DNA of 39,699 bases from an uncultured Flavobacteriales bacterium. GTDB lineage: Bacteria > Bacteroidota > Bacteroidia > Flavobacteriales_E > Vicingaceae. Numbering within the stretch: the first letter of the stretch is position 1; each line of letters opens with the position of its first letter. Below the pieces are notes generated by a model. That model ran no database searches. It was not told the DNA's origin and saw only the letters and a program-made list of their open reading frames with translations. The DNA lies in the NCBI GenBank assembly GCA_937925525.1, contig CALALS010000263.1, positions 1 through 39,699 on the forward strand. Reading direction: 5' to 3'. Positions 24,047-30,493 of this stretch are shown in pieces. A program made the translations under genes and the position numbers.

Positions 24047-24241
24047 ATGTTAATTATTCCTGTAAAAGAAGGCGAAAGCATAGAAAGAGCTCTTAAAAAG
24101 TATAAAAAGAAATTTGAGAAATCTCAAGTTTTAAGAGAGTTGAGAGATAGAAAAGAATTTACTAAGAAATCTATCATCAACAGACAACAGTTGCTTAAAG
24201 CCAAGTATATTCAGCGACTTAGAAGTAAAGAAGAGATTTAA
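24047..24241 (+). CDS. rpsU: 30S ribosomal protein bS21
   Basis: A 64-residue, strongly basic helical protein: MLIIPVKEGESIERALKKYK, then KKFEKSQVLRELRDRKEFTK and LLKAKYIQRLRSK, diagnostic of bS21. It sits on the 30S platform near the anti-Shine-Dalgarno. In Bacteroidota, bS21 with bS18 and bS6 sequesters that element, explaining why most mRNAs lack Shine-Dalgarno sites. rpsU itself carries a full one, so ribosomes lacking bS21 would translate it preferentially: an autoregulatory loop reported for the group. It has its own promoter and a very strong terminator. Confidence 0.96.
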   Translation: MLIIPVKEGESIERALKKYKKKFEKSQVLRELRDRKEFTKKSIINRQQLLKAKYIQRLRSKEEI

Positions 24242-24271
24242 TCTCTTTTTAATAAGATATAATTTTTTTTT

Positions 24272-24317
24272 CATCCCGGTTTTTTTAAATTTATAAAAAA
24301 ATCGGGATGTTTTTTTT
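24272..24317 (+). terminator. Strong rpsU terminator overlapping the xerC start codon
   Basis: CATCCCG (24272-24278) pairs with CGGGATG (24303-24309). The stem continues through one G-U and seven T-A pairs (24279-24286 with 24295-24302) to a 15-bp helix with an AAATTTAT loop, followed by T8 (24310-24317). The ATG at 24307 is the end of its 3' arm. Confidence 0.9.
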
Positions 24318-25191
24318 AGAGGAGTTCATATCATATCTTAAAAATCAAAAAAGGTTTTCAGCTCACACTGTAACTGCTTACACAACCGATTTATCTCGTT
24401 TCTTTAATTTTCTTTCAAACCAATATGAAATATCTTCCGATATTTCTTTGGTGAATGCTCAAATTATCAGGTCATGGCTTGTTGAACTCACAGAGTCAGG
24501 GGTAACAAACCGTTCCATTTCTCGTAAAATCTCTACACTAAGAACCTATTTCAAATTTTTAAAAAAGAACGATTTAAATCCTCAAAACCCAATGGCTAAA
24601 ATTGTTCCTCCTAAATTAGAGAAAAAACTGCCTGTCTTTGTCAATGAATTAGACATGGACAAGTTGTTTAACTCAATTGAATTTGAGGATGATTTTTTTG
24701 GACACAGAGATAAATTAATGATTGAGCTTTTTTATGTTACAGGAATCCGACTTTCAGAATTAATCAATCTTACTGCTAAATCAATTAATTCATCTACACA
24801 TTCTATCAAAGTTTTAGGTAAACGAAATAAGGAGAGGATTATTCCGTTAAGTAAAAAAATGACCAACCAATTAGTTGAATTTGAAAAAGTGAAAACTTTA
24901 AAATTTCCGGAGGCTACTAAATTGTTTACAACAGACAAGGGAGCGGACTTATACCCTAAATTTGTTTATCGAAAAATTAATCACTATTTATCTCAAGTAT
25001 CTACCATTACTAAAAAAAGCCCACATGTATTACGTCATACTTTTGCTACTCATTTATTAAATAATGGAGCAGATTTGAATGCAATTAAAGAATTATTGGG
25101 GCACGCTAACCTAAGTGCTACACAGGTTTATACTCACAATTCATTTGAAAAATTAAAAAAAATATATACTAACGCCCATCCTAGGGCATAA
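24307..25191 (+). CDS. xerC: Tyrosine recombinase, XerC/XerD type
   Basis: A 294-residue site-specific recombinase for chromosome-dimer resolution at dif. The N-terminal SAM-like core-binding domain (EEFISYLKNQKRFSAHTVTA) is followed by the catalytic domain with the full set: Arg148 (TGIRLSEL), Lys172 (GKRNKER), His240 and Arg243 (PHVLRHTFATHLL), His266 (LLGHANL) and nucleophile Tyr275. Whether it is XerC or XerD cannot be settled from one copy; the rpsU-xer-hpf-tuf neighbourhood usually carries the gene called xerC. The start at ATG 24307 is forced: no other in-frame start lies nearby, and MFFLEEFISYLK aligns with Xer N-termini. The ATG therefore sits in the rpsU terminator. Confidence 0.93.
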   Translation: MFFLEEFISYLKNQKRFSAHTVTAYTTDLSRFFNFLSNQYEISSDISLVNAQIIRSWLVELTESGVTNRSISRKISTLRTYFKFLKKNDLNPQNPMAKIVPPKLEKKLPVFVNELDMDKLFNSIEFEDDFFGHRDKLMIELFYVTGIRLSELINLTAKSINSSTHSIKVLGKRNKERIIPLSKKMTNQLVEFEKVKTLKFPEATKLFTTDKGADLYPKFVYRKINHYLSQVSTITKKSPHVLRHTFATHLLNNGADLNAIKELLGHANLSATQVYTHNSFEKLKKIYTNAHPRA

Positions 25192-25203
25192 AAACTTAAA
25201 ATC

Positions 25204-25509
25204 ATGAAAGTAGATGTGAAAATCCAATCAGTACATTTTGATGCAGACCAAAAACTATTAAACTTTATTCAAGCTAAAGTAGATAAGCTTACTCAGTTTT
25301 ATGACAGAATAGTGGGAGGAGAAGTTTTTTTAAGGTTAGATAAAAATGATAAAGCACAAAACAAGATTGTAGAAATTAAATTACTTATTCCCGGCTCAGA
25401 CTTATTTGCAAAAAAGCAGTCGGCATCATTTGAAGAATCAGCCGATTCTGCTGTGGAAGCTATTAGACGTCAAATCGTTAAGCACAAAGGGAAAATGGCA
25501 GTTGCTTAA
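25204..25509 (+). CDS. hpf: Ribosome hibernation-promoting factor (short HPF/RaiA type)
   Basis: A 101-residue cytosolic protein with the beta-alpha-beta-beta-beta-alpha HPF/YfiA fold: VDVKIQSVHFDADQKLLNFI, DKLTQFYDRIVGGEVFLRLD, VEIKLLIPGSDLFAKKQSAS and AVEAIRRQIVKHKGKM. It binds the 30S decoding site and mRNA channel, blocking translation in stationary phase. Only the short N-terminal domain is present, with no C-terminal dimerisation domain. It lies 12 bp after xerC and is probably co-transcribed with it. Confidence 0.95.
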   Translation: MKVDVKIQSVHFDADQKLLNFIQAKVDKLTQFYDRIVGGEVFLRLDKNDKAQNKIVEIKLLIPGSDLFAKKQSASFEESADSAVEAIRRQIVKHKGKMAVA

Positions 25510-25556
25510 CCCTCCTAAAATATTTTTTCAAAACACTTGAAAAAATATAGATAATT

Positions 25557-25587
25557 TTTGTTAGGAAATAAATCTTTTATACATTTG
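25557..25587 (+). promoter_or_regulatory. Promoter of the tRNA-tuf operon
   Basis: TTTG (25557-25560), a 19-nt spacer, and TACATTTG (25580-25587) are a perfect match to the Bacteroidota consensus, 39 bp before the first tRNA. This is likely the main promoter for the four tRNAs and tuf, perhaps reaching further. Confidence 0.78.
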
Positions 25588-25609
25588 CAGACCTTTTTCG
25601 GAAGGTCTG
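25588..25609. other. Perfect hairpin at the start of the tRNA-tuf transcript
   Basis: CAGACCTT (25588-25595) and AAGGTCTG (25602-25609) form an 8-bp perfect stem with a TTTCGG loop. It abuts the -7 box, so the expected start site falls in its left arm. The tail (TTCATTTTATAT) is too poor in T for a convincing terminator. It could be an operator or a processing element. Confidence 0.5.
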
Positions 25610-25625
25610 TTCATTTTATATGACT

Positions 25626-25699
25626 GCCGGTGTAGCTCAGTTGGCCAGAGCAGCTGATTTGTAATCAGCTGGTCGGGGGTTCGAATCCCTCCACCGGCT
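25626..25699 (+). tRNA. tRNA-Thr (anticodon TGT)
   Basis: A 74-nt cloverleaf: acceptor GCCGGTG/CACCGGC, D-arm AGCTCAG, anticodon stem CTGAT/ATCAG with loop TTGTA (anticodon TGT), T-arm GGGGGTTCGAATCCCTC, discriminator T. CCA is not encoded. First of four tRNAs before tuf. Confidence 0.95.
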
Positions 25700-25734
25700 C
25701 TCGTTCTTTAAAATAAAAAAACATTAAAAATGTT

Positions 25735-25817
25735 GGGGAAATACCAAAGCGGCCAACTGGGGCAGACTGTAAATCTGCTGTCTTATGACTTCGTAGGTTC
25801 GAATCCTGCTTTCCCCA
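25735..25817 (+). tRNA. tRNA-Tyr (anticodon GTA)
   Basis: An 83-nt class II tRNA with a long variable arm. Acceptor GGGGAAA/TTTCCCC, anticodon stem GCAGA/TCTGC with loop CTGTAAA (anticodon GTA), T-arm containing GGTTCGAATCC, discriminator A. CCA is not encoded. Confidence 0.95.
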
Positions 25818-25855
25818 CATGAAATTGAAACTTTGGGTTTCAGCAAGAATTAAAA

Positions 25856-25929
25856 GCGGGAGTAGCTCAGCTGGCTAGAGCATTAGCCTTCCAAGCTAAG
25901 GGTCGCGGGTTCGAATCCCGTTTCCCGCT
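25856..25929 (+). tRNA. tRNA-Gly (anticodon TCC)
   Basis: 74 nt. Acceptor GCGGGAG/TTCCCGC with a G-U at the last pair, anticodon stem TTAGC/GCTAA with loop CTTCCAA (anticodon TCC), T-arm CGGGTTCGAATCCCG, discriminator T. Confidence 0.95.
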
Positions 25930-25938
25930 CTTTAAGTA

Positions 25939-26010
<72 letters not shown>

Positions 26011-26077
26011 CAAATTGAAGATGTAAAAACTATATATTAATAATAAATTAAGTCTAATAAATTAAAAATAAATAAAA

Positions 26078-27262
26078 ATGGCAAAAGAGAATTTTGATCG
26101 TTCGAAACCACACCTTAACATAGGTACAATAGGTCACGTTGACCATGGTAAAACTACTTTGACTGCTGCTATTACAACAGTATTGGCAAATAAAGGGTTA
26201 GCTCAATTAAGAGATTTCTCTTCAATTGATAACGCTCCTGAGGAGAAAGAAAGAGGTATTACTATTAATACTTCTCACGTTGAATATGCAACTGAAAACA
26301 GACACTATGCTCACGTTGACTGTCCAGGTCACGCTGACTACGTTAAGAACATGGTTACGGGTGCTGCTCAAATGGATGGTGCTATATTAGTGGTTGCTGC
26401 TACTGATGGTCCAATGCCACAAACAAGAGAGCACATTCTTCTTGCTCGTCAGGTAGGTGTTCCTAAGATTGTTGTTTTCATGAACAAAGTTGATATGGTT
26501 GATGATGCTGAGTTATTAGAGCTTGTTGAGATGGAAATCAGAGATTTATTAAGTTTTTACGAATTTGATGGTGATAATACTCCAATCATTCAAGGTTCTG
26601 CATTAGGTGGATTAAACGGAGATGCTAAGTGGGTTGGTAAAATTGAAGAGCTTATGGCTGCTGTTGATTCTTACATTCCAGTTCCTCCAAGAGATGTTGA
26701 TAAGCCATTCTTGATGCCAGTTGAAGATGTGTTTACTATTACAGGTAGAGGTACTGTTGCTACCGGAAGAATTGAGCAAGGTGTTGTTAATGTTGGAGAG
26801 GAGATAGAAATTATTGGTTTTGAAGATAGCAGAAAATCAACTGTAACCGGTGTTGAAATGTTTAGAAAACTTCTTGATAGAGGTGAAGCTGGTGACAATG
26901 TTGGTATTTTATTAAGAGGTATTGATAAAAATGATATAAGAAGAGGTATGGTAATCGCTAAGCCTGGTTCAATTACTCCTCATACTGAGTTTAAAGCTGA
27001 AGTGTATATTCTTAAAAAGGAAGAAGGTGGACGTCATACTCCATTCCATAACAAATACAGACCTCAGTTTTATTTAAGAACAACTGACGTTACCGGAGAA
27101 ATTGATTTAGGAGAAGGAAGAGAAATGGTAATGCCTGGTGATAACGTAACTATTACAGTAAGATTAATTGCTCCTGTTGCTATTAATAAAGGACTTCGTT
27201 TTGCAATCCGTGAGGGTGGTAGAACAGTTGGTGCAGGACAAGTTACTGAAATAATTAAGTAA
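26078..27262 (+). CDS. tuf: Elongation factor Tu
   Basis: The 394-residue GTPase that delivers aminoacyl-tRNA to the ribosome. G1 GHVDHGKTTL (about 19-28), switch I RGITINTSHVEY, G3 DCPGHADY, G4 MNKVDMVDD and the domain 2-3 hallmarks (TGRGTVATGRIEQG, GGRHTPFHNKYRPQFYLRT) are intact. It follows four tRNA genes and precedes tRNA-Trp-secE-nusG, an order widely conserved in bacteria. Codon use is biased and regular, consistent with high expression. Only this tuf copy is in the window. Confidence 0.98.
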   Translation: MAKENFDRSKPHLNIGTIGHVDHGKTTLTAAITTVLANKGLAQLRDFSSIDNAPEEKERGITINTSHVEYATENRHYAHVDCPGHADYVKNMVTGAAQMDGAILVVAATDGPMPQTREHILLARQVGVPKIVVFMNKVDMVDDAELLELVEMEIRDLLSFYEFDGDNTPIIQGSALGGLNGDAKWVGKIEELMAAVDSYIPVPPRDVDKPFLMPVEDVFTITGRGTVATGRIEQGVVNVGEEIEIIGFEDSRKSTVTGVEMFRKLLDRGEAGDNVGILLRGIDKNDIRRGMVIAKPGSITPHTEFKAEVYILKKEEGGRHTPFHNKYRPQFYLRTTDVTGEIDLGEGREMVMPGDNVTITVRLIAPVAINKGLRFAIREGGRTVGAGQVTEIIK

Positions 27263-27284
27263 TAAAATAAACCAAGTAAGCATT

Positions 27285-27318
27285 AGGTATTTTTCCTGAA
27301 AAAGGAGAAATACCTTTT
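27285..27318 (+). terminator. Hairpin terminator or attenuator between tuf and tRNA-Trp
   Basis: AGGTATTT (27285-27292) and TCCT pair with AGGA and AAATACCT (27303-27315), giving 12 bp with a one-base bulge on each side, then TTTTG. The T-run is short, and tRNA-Trp begins 7 nt later. Partial termination or an RNase processing site is more likely than a full stop. Confidence 0.6.
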
Positions 27319-27324
27319 GTACTT

Positions 27325-27397
27325 ACGGGTGTAGCTCAACTGGTAGAGCACTGGTCTCCAAAACCAGGGGCTGTGGGTTCGATTCCTACCACCCGTG
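27325..27397 (+). tRNA. tRNA-Trp (anticodon CCA)
   Basis: 73 nt. Acceptor ACGGGTG/CACCCGT, anticodon stem CTGGT/ACCAG with loop CTCCAAA (anticodon CCA), T-arm GTGGGTTCGATTCCTAC, discriminator G. It is wedged between tuf and secE, 13 bp before the secE ATG, as in many bacteria. Confidence 0.95.
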
Positions 27398-27410
27398 CAA
27401 AATAAAAGAT

Positions 27411-27629
27411 ATGTCTAAAATAGGCGCATATATTAGGGAGTGTAGTGATGAACTTATCAATAAAGTTTCATGGCCTACATGGAGTGACTTACAAAGCAGT
27501 TCAATAATTGTTGTTATTGCATCTTTTATTATTGCTTTTATGGTTTTTTTAATGGATTATGTTTTTGGAGCAAATGGTCAAGACGCTTTGTTTAAAGGTG
27601 TTTTGGGCTACATATACGAAATGTTTTAA
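27411..27629 (+). CDS. secE: Preprotein translocase subunit SecE
   Basis: A 72-residue single-span form of SecE, the clamp around SecY in the inner membrane. An amphipathic N-terminal helix ends in the conserved ELINKVSWPTWSDLQ, followed by one membrane helix (SIIVVIASFIIAFMVFLMDYVF, about 32-53). The short length is usual outside gammaproteobacteria. It is followed 11 bp later by nusG, the classical secE-nusG pair. Confidence 0.94.
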   Translation: MSKIGAYIRECSDELINKVSWPTWSDLQSSSIIVVIASFIIAFMVFLMDYVFGANGQDALFKGVLGYIYEMF

Positions 27630-27640
27630 ATAAACAAGAG

Positions 27641-28195
27641 ATGGTAGAGACAGGTGCAAAAAAATGGTATGTAGTAAAAGCTGTTAGCGGTAAAGAGAAA
27701 AAAGTTAAACAGTACATTGAAGATGAAATTGTTCGTCTTAAGATGGAAAATTACGTTTCTCAAATACTTATTCCTACTGAAAAAATCTACCAAATTAGAA
27801 ATGGTAAAAAAATAATTAAAGAAAGAAGTTTTTATCCCGGATATATTTTAATTGAGGCAGATTTAGTTGGTGAAGTTGCACATGCTATTAAAAACCTACC
27901 TAATGTAATTAGTTTTTTGGGAGCTTCAAAAGGTAGCGAGCCTTTACCACTAAGAATGTCAGAAGTAAATAGAATTTTAGGAAAAGTGGATGAATTGGCA
28001 GAACAGACAGAGGAAATAAGCATTCCTTTCATTGTTGGAGAGTCTGTTAAGGTTACTGATGGTCCGTTTAACGGATTTTCGGGTACTATAGAAAAAGTAA
28101 ATGAAGAAAAGAAAAAACTAGAGGTTATGGTGAAGATTTTTGGAAGAAAGCAACCTTTAGAGTTAAGTTTTTTACAAGTAGAAAAAGAATCCTAG
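27641..28195 (+). CDS. nusG: Transcription termination/antitermination factor NusG
   Basis: 184 residues: an NGN domain (KKWYVVKAVSGKEKKVKQYI ... RSFYPGYILIEADL, about 7-115) that binds RNA polymerase, and a C-terminal KOW domain (FIVGESVKVTDGPFNGFSG through GRKQPLELSFLQVE, about 128-180) that contacts Rho or ribosomal protein S10. It precedes the ribosomal-protein genes, separated from rplK by a 61-bp leader. Confidence 0.96.
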   Translation: MVETGAKKWYVVKAVSGKEKKVKQYIEDEIVRLKMENYVSQILIPTEKIYQIRNGKKIIKERSFYPGYILIEADLVGEVAHAIKNLPNVISFLGASKGSEPLPLRMSEVNRILGKVDELAEQTEEISIPFIVGESVKVTDGPFNGFSGTIEKVNEEKKKLEVMVKIFGRKQPLELSFLQVEKES

Positions 28196-28213
28196 TAAGT
28201 GAGTAATAAAAAT

Positions 28214-28232
28214 CCAACAGCTTCCATGTTGG
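28214..28232 (+). other. Small hairpin in the rplK leader
   Basis: CCAACA (28214-28219) pairs with TGTTGG (28227-28232) around a 7-nt loop, 25 nt before rplK. In E. coli, L1 represses through the rplK leader. This hairpin does not obviously copy the L1-binding fold, so its role is open. Confidence 0.35.
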
Positions 28233-28256
28233 TACTAAATTTTTAAATAAAGTAAA

Positions 28257-28709
28257 ATGGCAAAAGAAATAGGAGCATTAATAAAATTACAAATTAGAGG
28301 TGGTGCTGCTAATCCTGCTCCTCCGGTAGGACCTGCATTGGGTGCTAAAGGAGTTAATATCATGGAGTTCTGTAAGCAATTTAATGCTAGAACTCAAGAT
28401 AAAGCCGGAAAAGTTTTACCCGTTGTAATTACTGTTTATAAAGATAAGTCGTTTGACTTCATCATTAAAACTCCACCTGCTGCTGTACAACTACTTGAAG
28501 CTGCAAAAAAGAAATCAGGTTCTGCTGAGCCGAACAGAAAAAAAGTAGCTACGGTTACTTGGGATCAAGTGAAAGCAATTGCAGAAGATAAAATGCCTGA
28601 TTTAAATTGTTTTACAGTAGAGTCGGCCATGAGTATGGTTGCCGGTACAGCTAGAAGTATGGGATTTGTTGTAAAAGGAGGAACTCCTCCAGAAAACTTA
28701 AAGCAATAA
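28257..28709 (+). CDS. rplK: 50S ribosomal protein uL11
   Basis: 150 residues, part of the GTPase-associated centre at the L7/L12 stalk base. The Pro-rich N-terminal signature GGAANPAPPVGPALGAKGVN (about 15-34) and the C-terminal RNA-binding domain (IAEDKMPDLNCFTVESAMSM, GTARSMGFVV) are intact. It is a substrate of PrmA methylation and essential for RelA activation in well-studied systems. One base separates it from rplA. Confidence 0.97.
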   Translation: MAKEIGALIKLQIRGGAANPAPPVGPALGAKGVNIMEFCKQFNARTQDKAGKVLPVVITVYKDKSFDFIIKTPPAAVQLLEAAKKKSGSAEPNRKKVATVTWDQVKAIAEDKMPDLNCFTVESAMSMVAGTARSMGFVVKGGTPPENLKQ

Positions 28710-28710
28710 C

Positions 28711-29403
28711 ATGAAACAGACTAAGAATAGAAAAAATGCTCTTTCCAAGTTTGATCAAGGCAAGTCTTATTCGGTAGAAGAAGCGGCTAAGATTGTTGGT
28801 GAAATTAAGTCTGAAAAGTTTGACGCATCTGTTGACTTAGATATTAGGCTTAATGTAGATCCAAGAAAAGCTAACGAAATGGTTAGAGGAAGCGTAGCAT
28901 TACCACATGGTATTGGAAAAAAAGTTAGAGTTTTAGCATTAGTTACTCCAGATAAAGAGAAAGAAGCTAAAGAAGCCGGAGCTGATTATGTAGGTGTAGA
29001 TGAATACATCGAAAAAATCAAAGGCGGATGGCTAGATTTTGATGTTATGATTACAATGCCTAGCTTAATGGGAAAAATTGGTGCTCTTGCAAGAATTTTA
29101 GGTCCAAGAGGTTTAATGCCTAACCCTAAATCTGGTACTGTAACTATGGATGTTACTAAAGCAATTACTGAAATTAAAGCCGGTAAAGTTGACTTTAAAG
29201 TGGATAAATTTGGTATCATTCACTCTACAGTAGGTAGAGCTTCTTTTGATGCTGATAAGCTTAAAGAAAATGCTGCTGAACTAATTAATACAGTAATTAA
29301 GTTAAAACCCTCTTCAGCTAAAGGAACTTATATGAAAAGTGTTACAATGTCAACCACTATGGGGCCTGGCATTAGCATTGATACTAAGTCTCTAACTGTC
29401 TAA
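28711..29403 (+). CDS. rplA: 50S ribosomal protein uL1
   Basis: A 230-residue two-domain protein of the mobile L1 stalk. Conserved segments are DLDIRLNVDPRKANEMVRGS, LPHGIGKKVRVLAL, LGPRGLMPNPKSGTVT and TYMKSVTMSTTMGPG. It starts immediately after rplK (TAA, C, ATG), consistent with translational coupling and balanced synthesis of L11 and L1. In E. coli L1 is the autogenous repressor of this operon. Confidence 0.97.
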   Translation: MKQTKNRKNALSKFDQGKSYSVEEAAKIVGEIKSEKFDASVDLDIRLNVDPRKANEMVRGSVALPHGIGKKVRVLALVTPDKEKEAKEAGADYVGVDEYIEKIKGGWLDFDVMITMPSLMGKIGALARILGPRGLMPNPKSGTVTMDVTKAITEIKAGKVDFKVDKFGIIHSTVGRASFDADKLKENAAELINTVIKLKPSSAKGTYMKSVTMSTTMGPGISIDTKSLTV

Positions 29404-29414
29404 AAAATACAATT

Positions 29415-29936
29415 ATGACAAGAGAAGAAAAGAACAAACTAATAGATGATTTAACTGAGAGTATCAGTAATTCGTCTGTTTTTTACTTAGCGGATATTGC
29501 AAGCCTAGATGCTGAAAAGTCAAGTACTTTAAGAAGAACTTGCTTTAAGAATGACATTAAAATAAATGTTGTAAAAAACACTCTTTTAAAGAAAGCATTT
29601 GAAAAATCAGGAAAAGATTACTCTGAACTTTTCAATACCTTAAAAGGAAATACAGCAATAATGTTTGCATCGGTAGGTAACGCACCTGCAAAAGTAATTA
29701 AAGAATTCCGTAAGGCTAGCGAAAAACCAGTTTTAAAAGGCGCATACATTGATGAGTCTTTTTACATTGGAGATGAGAACTTAGAAGCATTAGCTTCATT
29801 AAAATCCAAAGAAGAAGTTATTGGAGACATTATCTTCTTACTTCAGTCTCCAGCACAAAATGTGGTTTCAGCGCTTCAGTCAGGAAAAAACAAAATTGGC
29901 GGCTTAATCAAAGCATTAGAAGAAAGAGCAGCCTAA
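29415..29936 (+). CDS. rplJ: 50S ribosomal protein uL10
   Basis: 173 residues; it anchors L7/L12 dimers to the ribosome. The N-terminal RNA-binding domain (SSVFYLADIASLDAEKSSTL, KNDIKINVVKNTLLKKAFEK) and the C-terminal helix (NVVSALQSGKNKIGGLIKAL) that carries the L12 dimers are seen. rplL follows after 68 bp of A/T-rich sequence without a clear hairpin. Confidence 0.96.
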   Translation: MTREEKNKLIDDLTESISNSSVFYLADIASLDAEKSSTLRRTCFKNDIKINVVKNTLLKKAFEKSGKDYSELFNTLKGNTAIMFASVGNAPAKVIKEFRKASEKPVLKGAYIDESFYIGDENLEALASLKSKEEVIGDIIFLLQSPAQNVVSALQSGKNKIGGLIKALEERAA

Positions 29937-30004
29937 TTAAAATAGTGTACGCACTCAAATAAATATAAATTAAACAAAAAGTCTAAAAATTAAACTTAAA
30001 TAAA

Positions 30005-30382
30005 ATGGCAGATTTAAAAGCACTTGCAGATCAATTAGTAGGATTAACAGTTAAAGAAGTTAACGAGTTAGCTACTATTTTAAAAGAAGAACATGGTATC
30101 GAGCCTGCTGCTGCTGCAGTAGTTGCTGGTCCGGCAGCTGGTGGTGCAGCTGGTGGTGGTGCTGAAGAAAAAACTTCTTTTGATGTAATACTTAAATCAG
30201 GTGGCGCTTCTAAATTAGGAGTTGTTAAAGTGGTTAAAGAAGTTACAGGTTTAGGTCTTAAGGAAGCTAAAGATTTAGTTGATGGTGCTCCAAAACCAGT
30301 TAAGGAAGGAGTTGCTAAAGACGAAGCAGAATCTTTAAAAGCTAAATTAGAAGAGGCCGGAGCTGAAGTTGAACTTAAGTAA
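30005..30382 (+). CDS. rplL: 50S ribosomal protein bL12 (L7/L12)
   Basis: 125 residues: an N-terminal dimerisation helix (MADLKALADQLVGLTVKEVN), an Ala/Gly-rich flexible hinge (about 38-55, AAAVVAGPAAGGAAGGGAEE), and a globular C-terminal domain that recruits translation factors (KTSFDVILKSGGASKLGVVK, VTGLGLKEAKDLVDGAPKPV). Several copies per ribosome are required, so differential expression from rpoB is expected; a long hairpin follows the gene. Confidence 0.97.
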   Translation: MADLKALADQLVGLTVKEVNELATILKEEHGIEPAAAAVVAGPAAGGAAGGGAEEKTSFDVILKSGGASKLGVVKVVKEVTGLGLKEAKDLVDGAPKPVKEGVAKDEAESLKAKLEEAGAEVELK

Positions 30383-30401
30383 ACAGTTCCAATAAAATAT
30401 T

Positions 30402-30435
30402 GCTTAGACCCTTTTTATAACAGGAGGGTCTAAGC
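30402..30435 (+). other. 10-bp hairpin between rplL and rpoB, probable attenuator or RNase site
   Basis: GCTTAGACCC (30402-30411) and GGGTCTAAGC (30426-30435) form a perfect 10-bp stem with a 14-nt loop. No T-run follows, so it is not a standard intrinsic terminator. The rplL-rpoB gap in E. coli contains an attenuator and an RNase III site. An equivalent device that lowers rpoBC relative to rplL is plausible. Confidence 0.6.
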
Positions 30436-30493
30436 GTATTTATAAGATTACCTAATAATTTTCTTTTTCCTCAAACATCAATAATAATTGATA

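Noticed and set aside
24307..25191. Integrase of a mobile island beside a tRNA cluster
   Set aside because: The recombinase has the Xer length and N-terminus and lies in the conserved rpsU-xer-hpf order. No att-like duplication of a tRNA end was seen.
28214..28232. L1-binding autoregulatory site in the rplK leader
   Set aside because: A short hairpin is present, but I could not match it to the asymmetric-loop fold that L1 recognises; kept only as an unassigned hairpin.
30488..30493. TTG at 30488 as start of rpoB
   Set aside because: The ATG two codons later gives the usual N-terminus; the earlier codons add nothing conserved.
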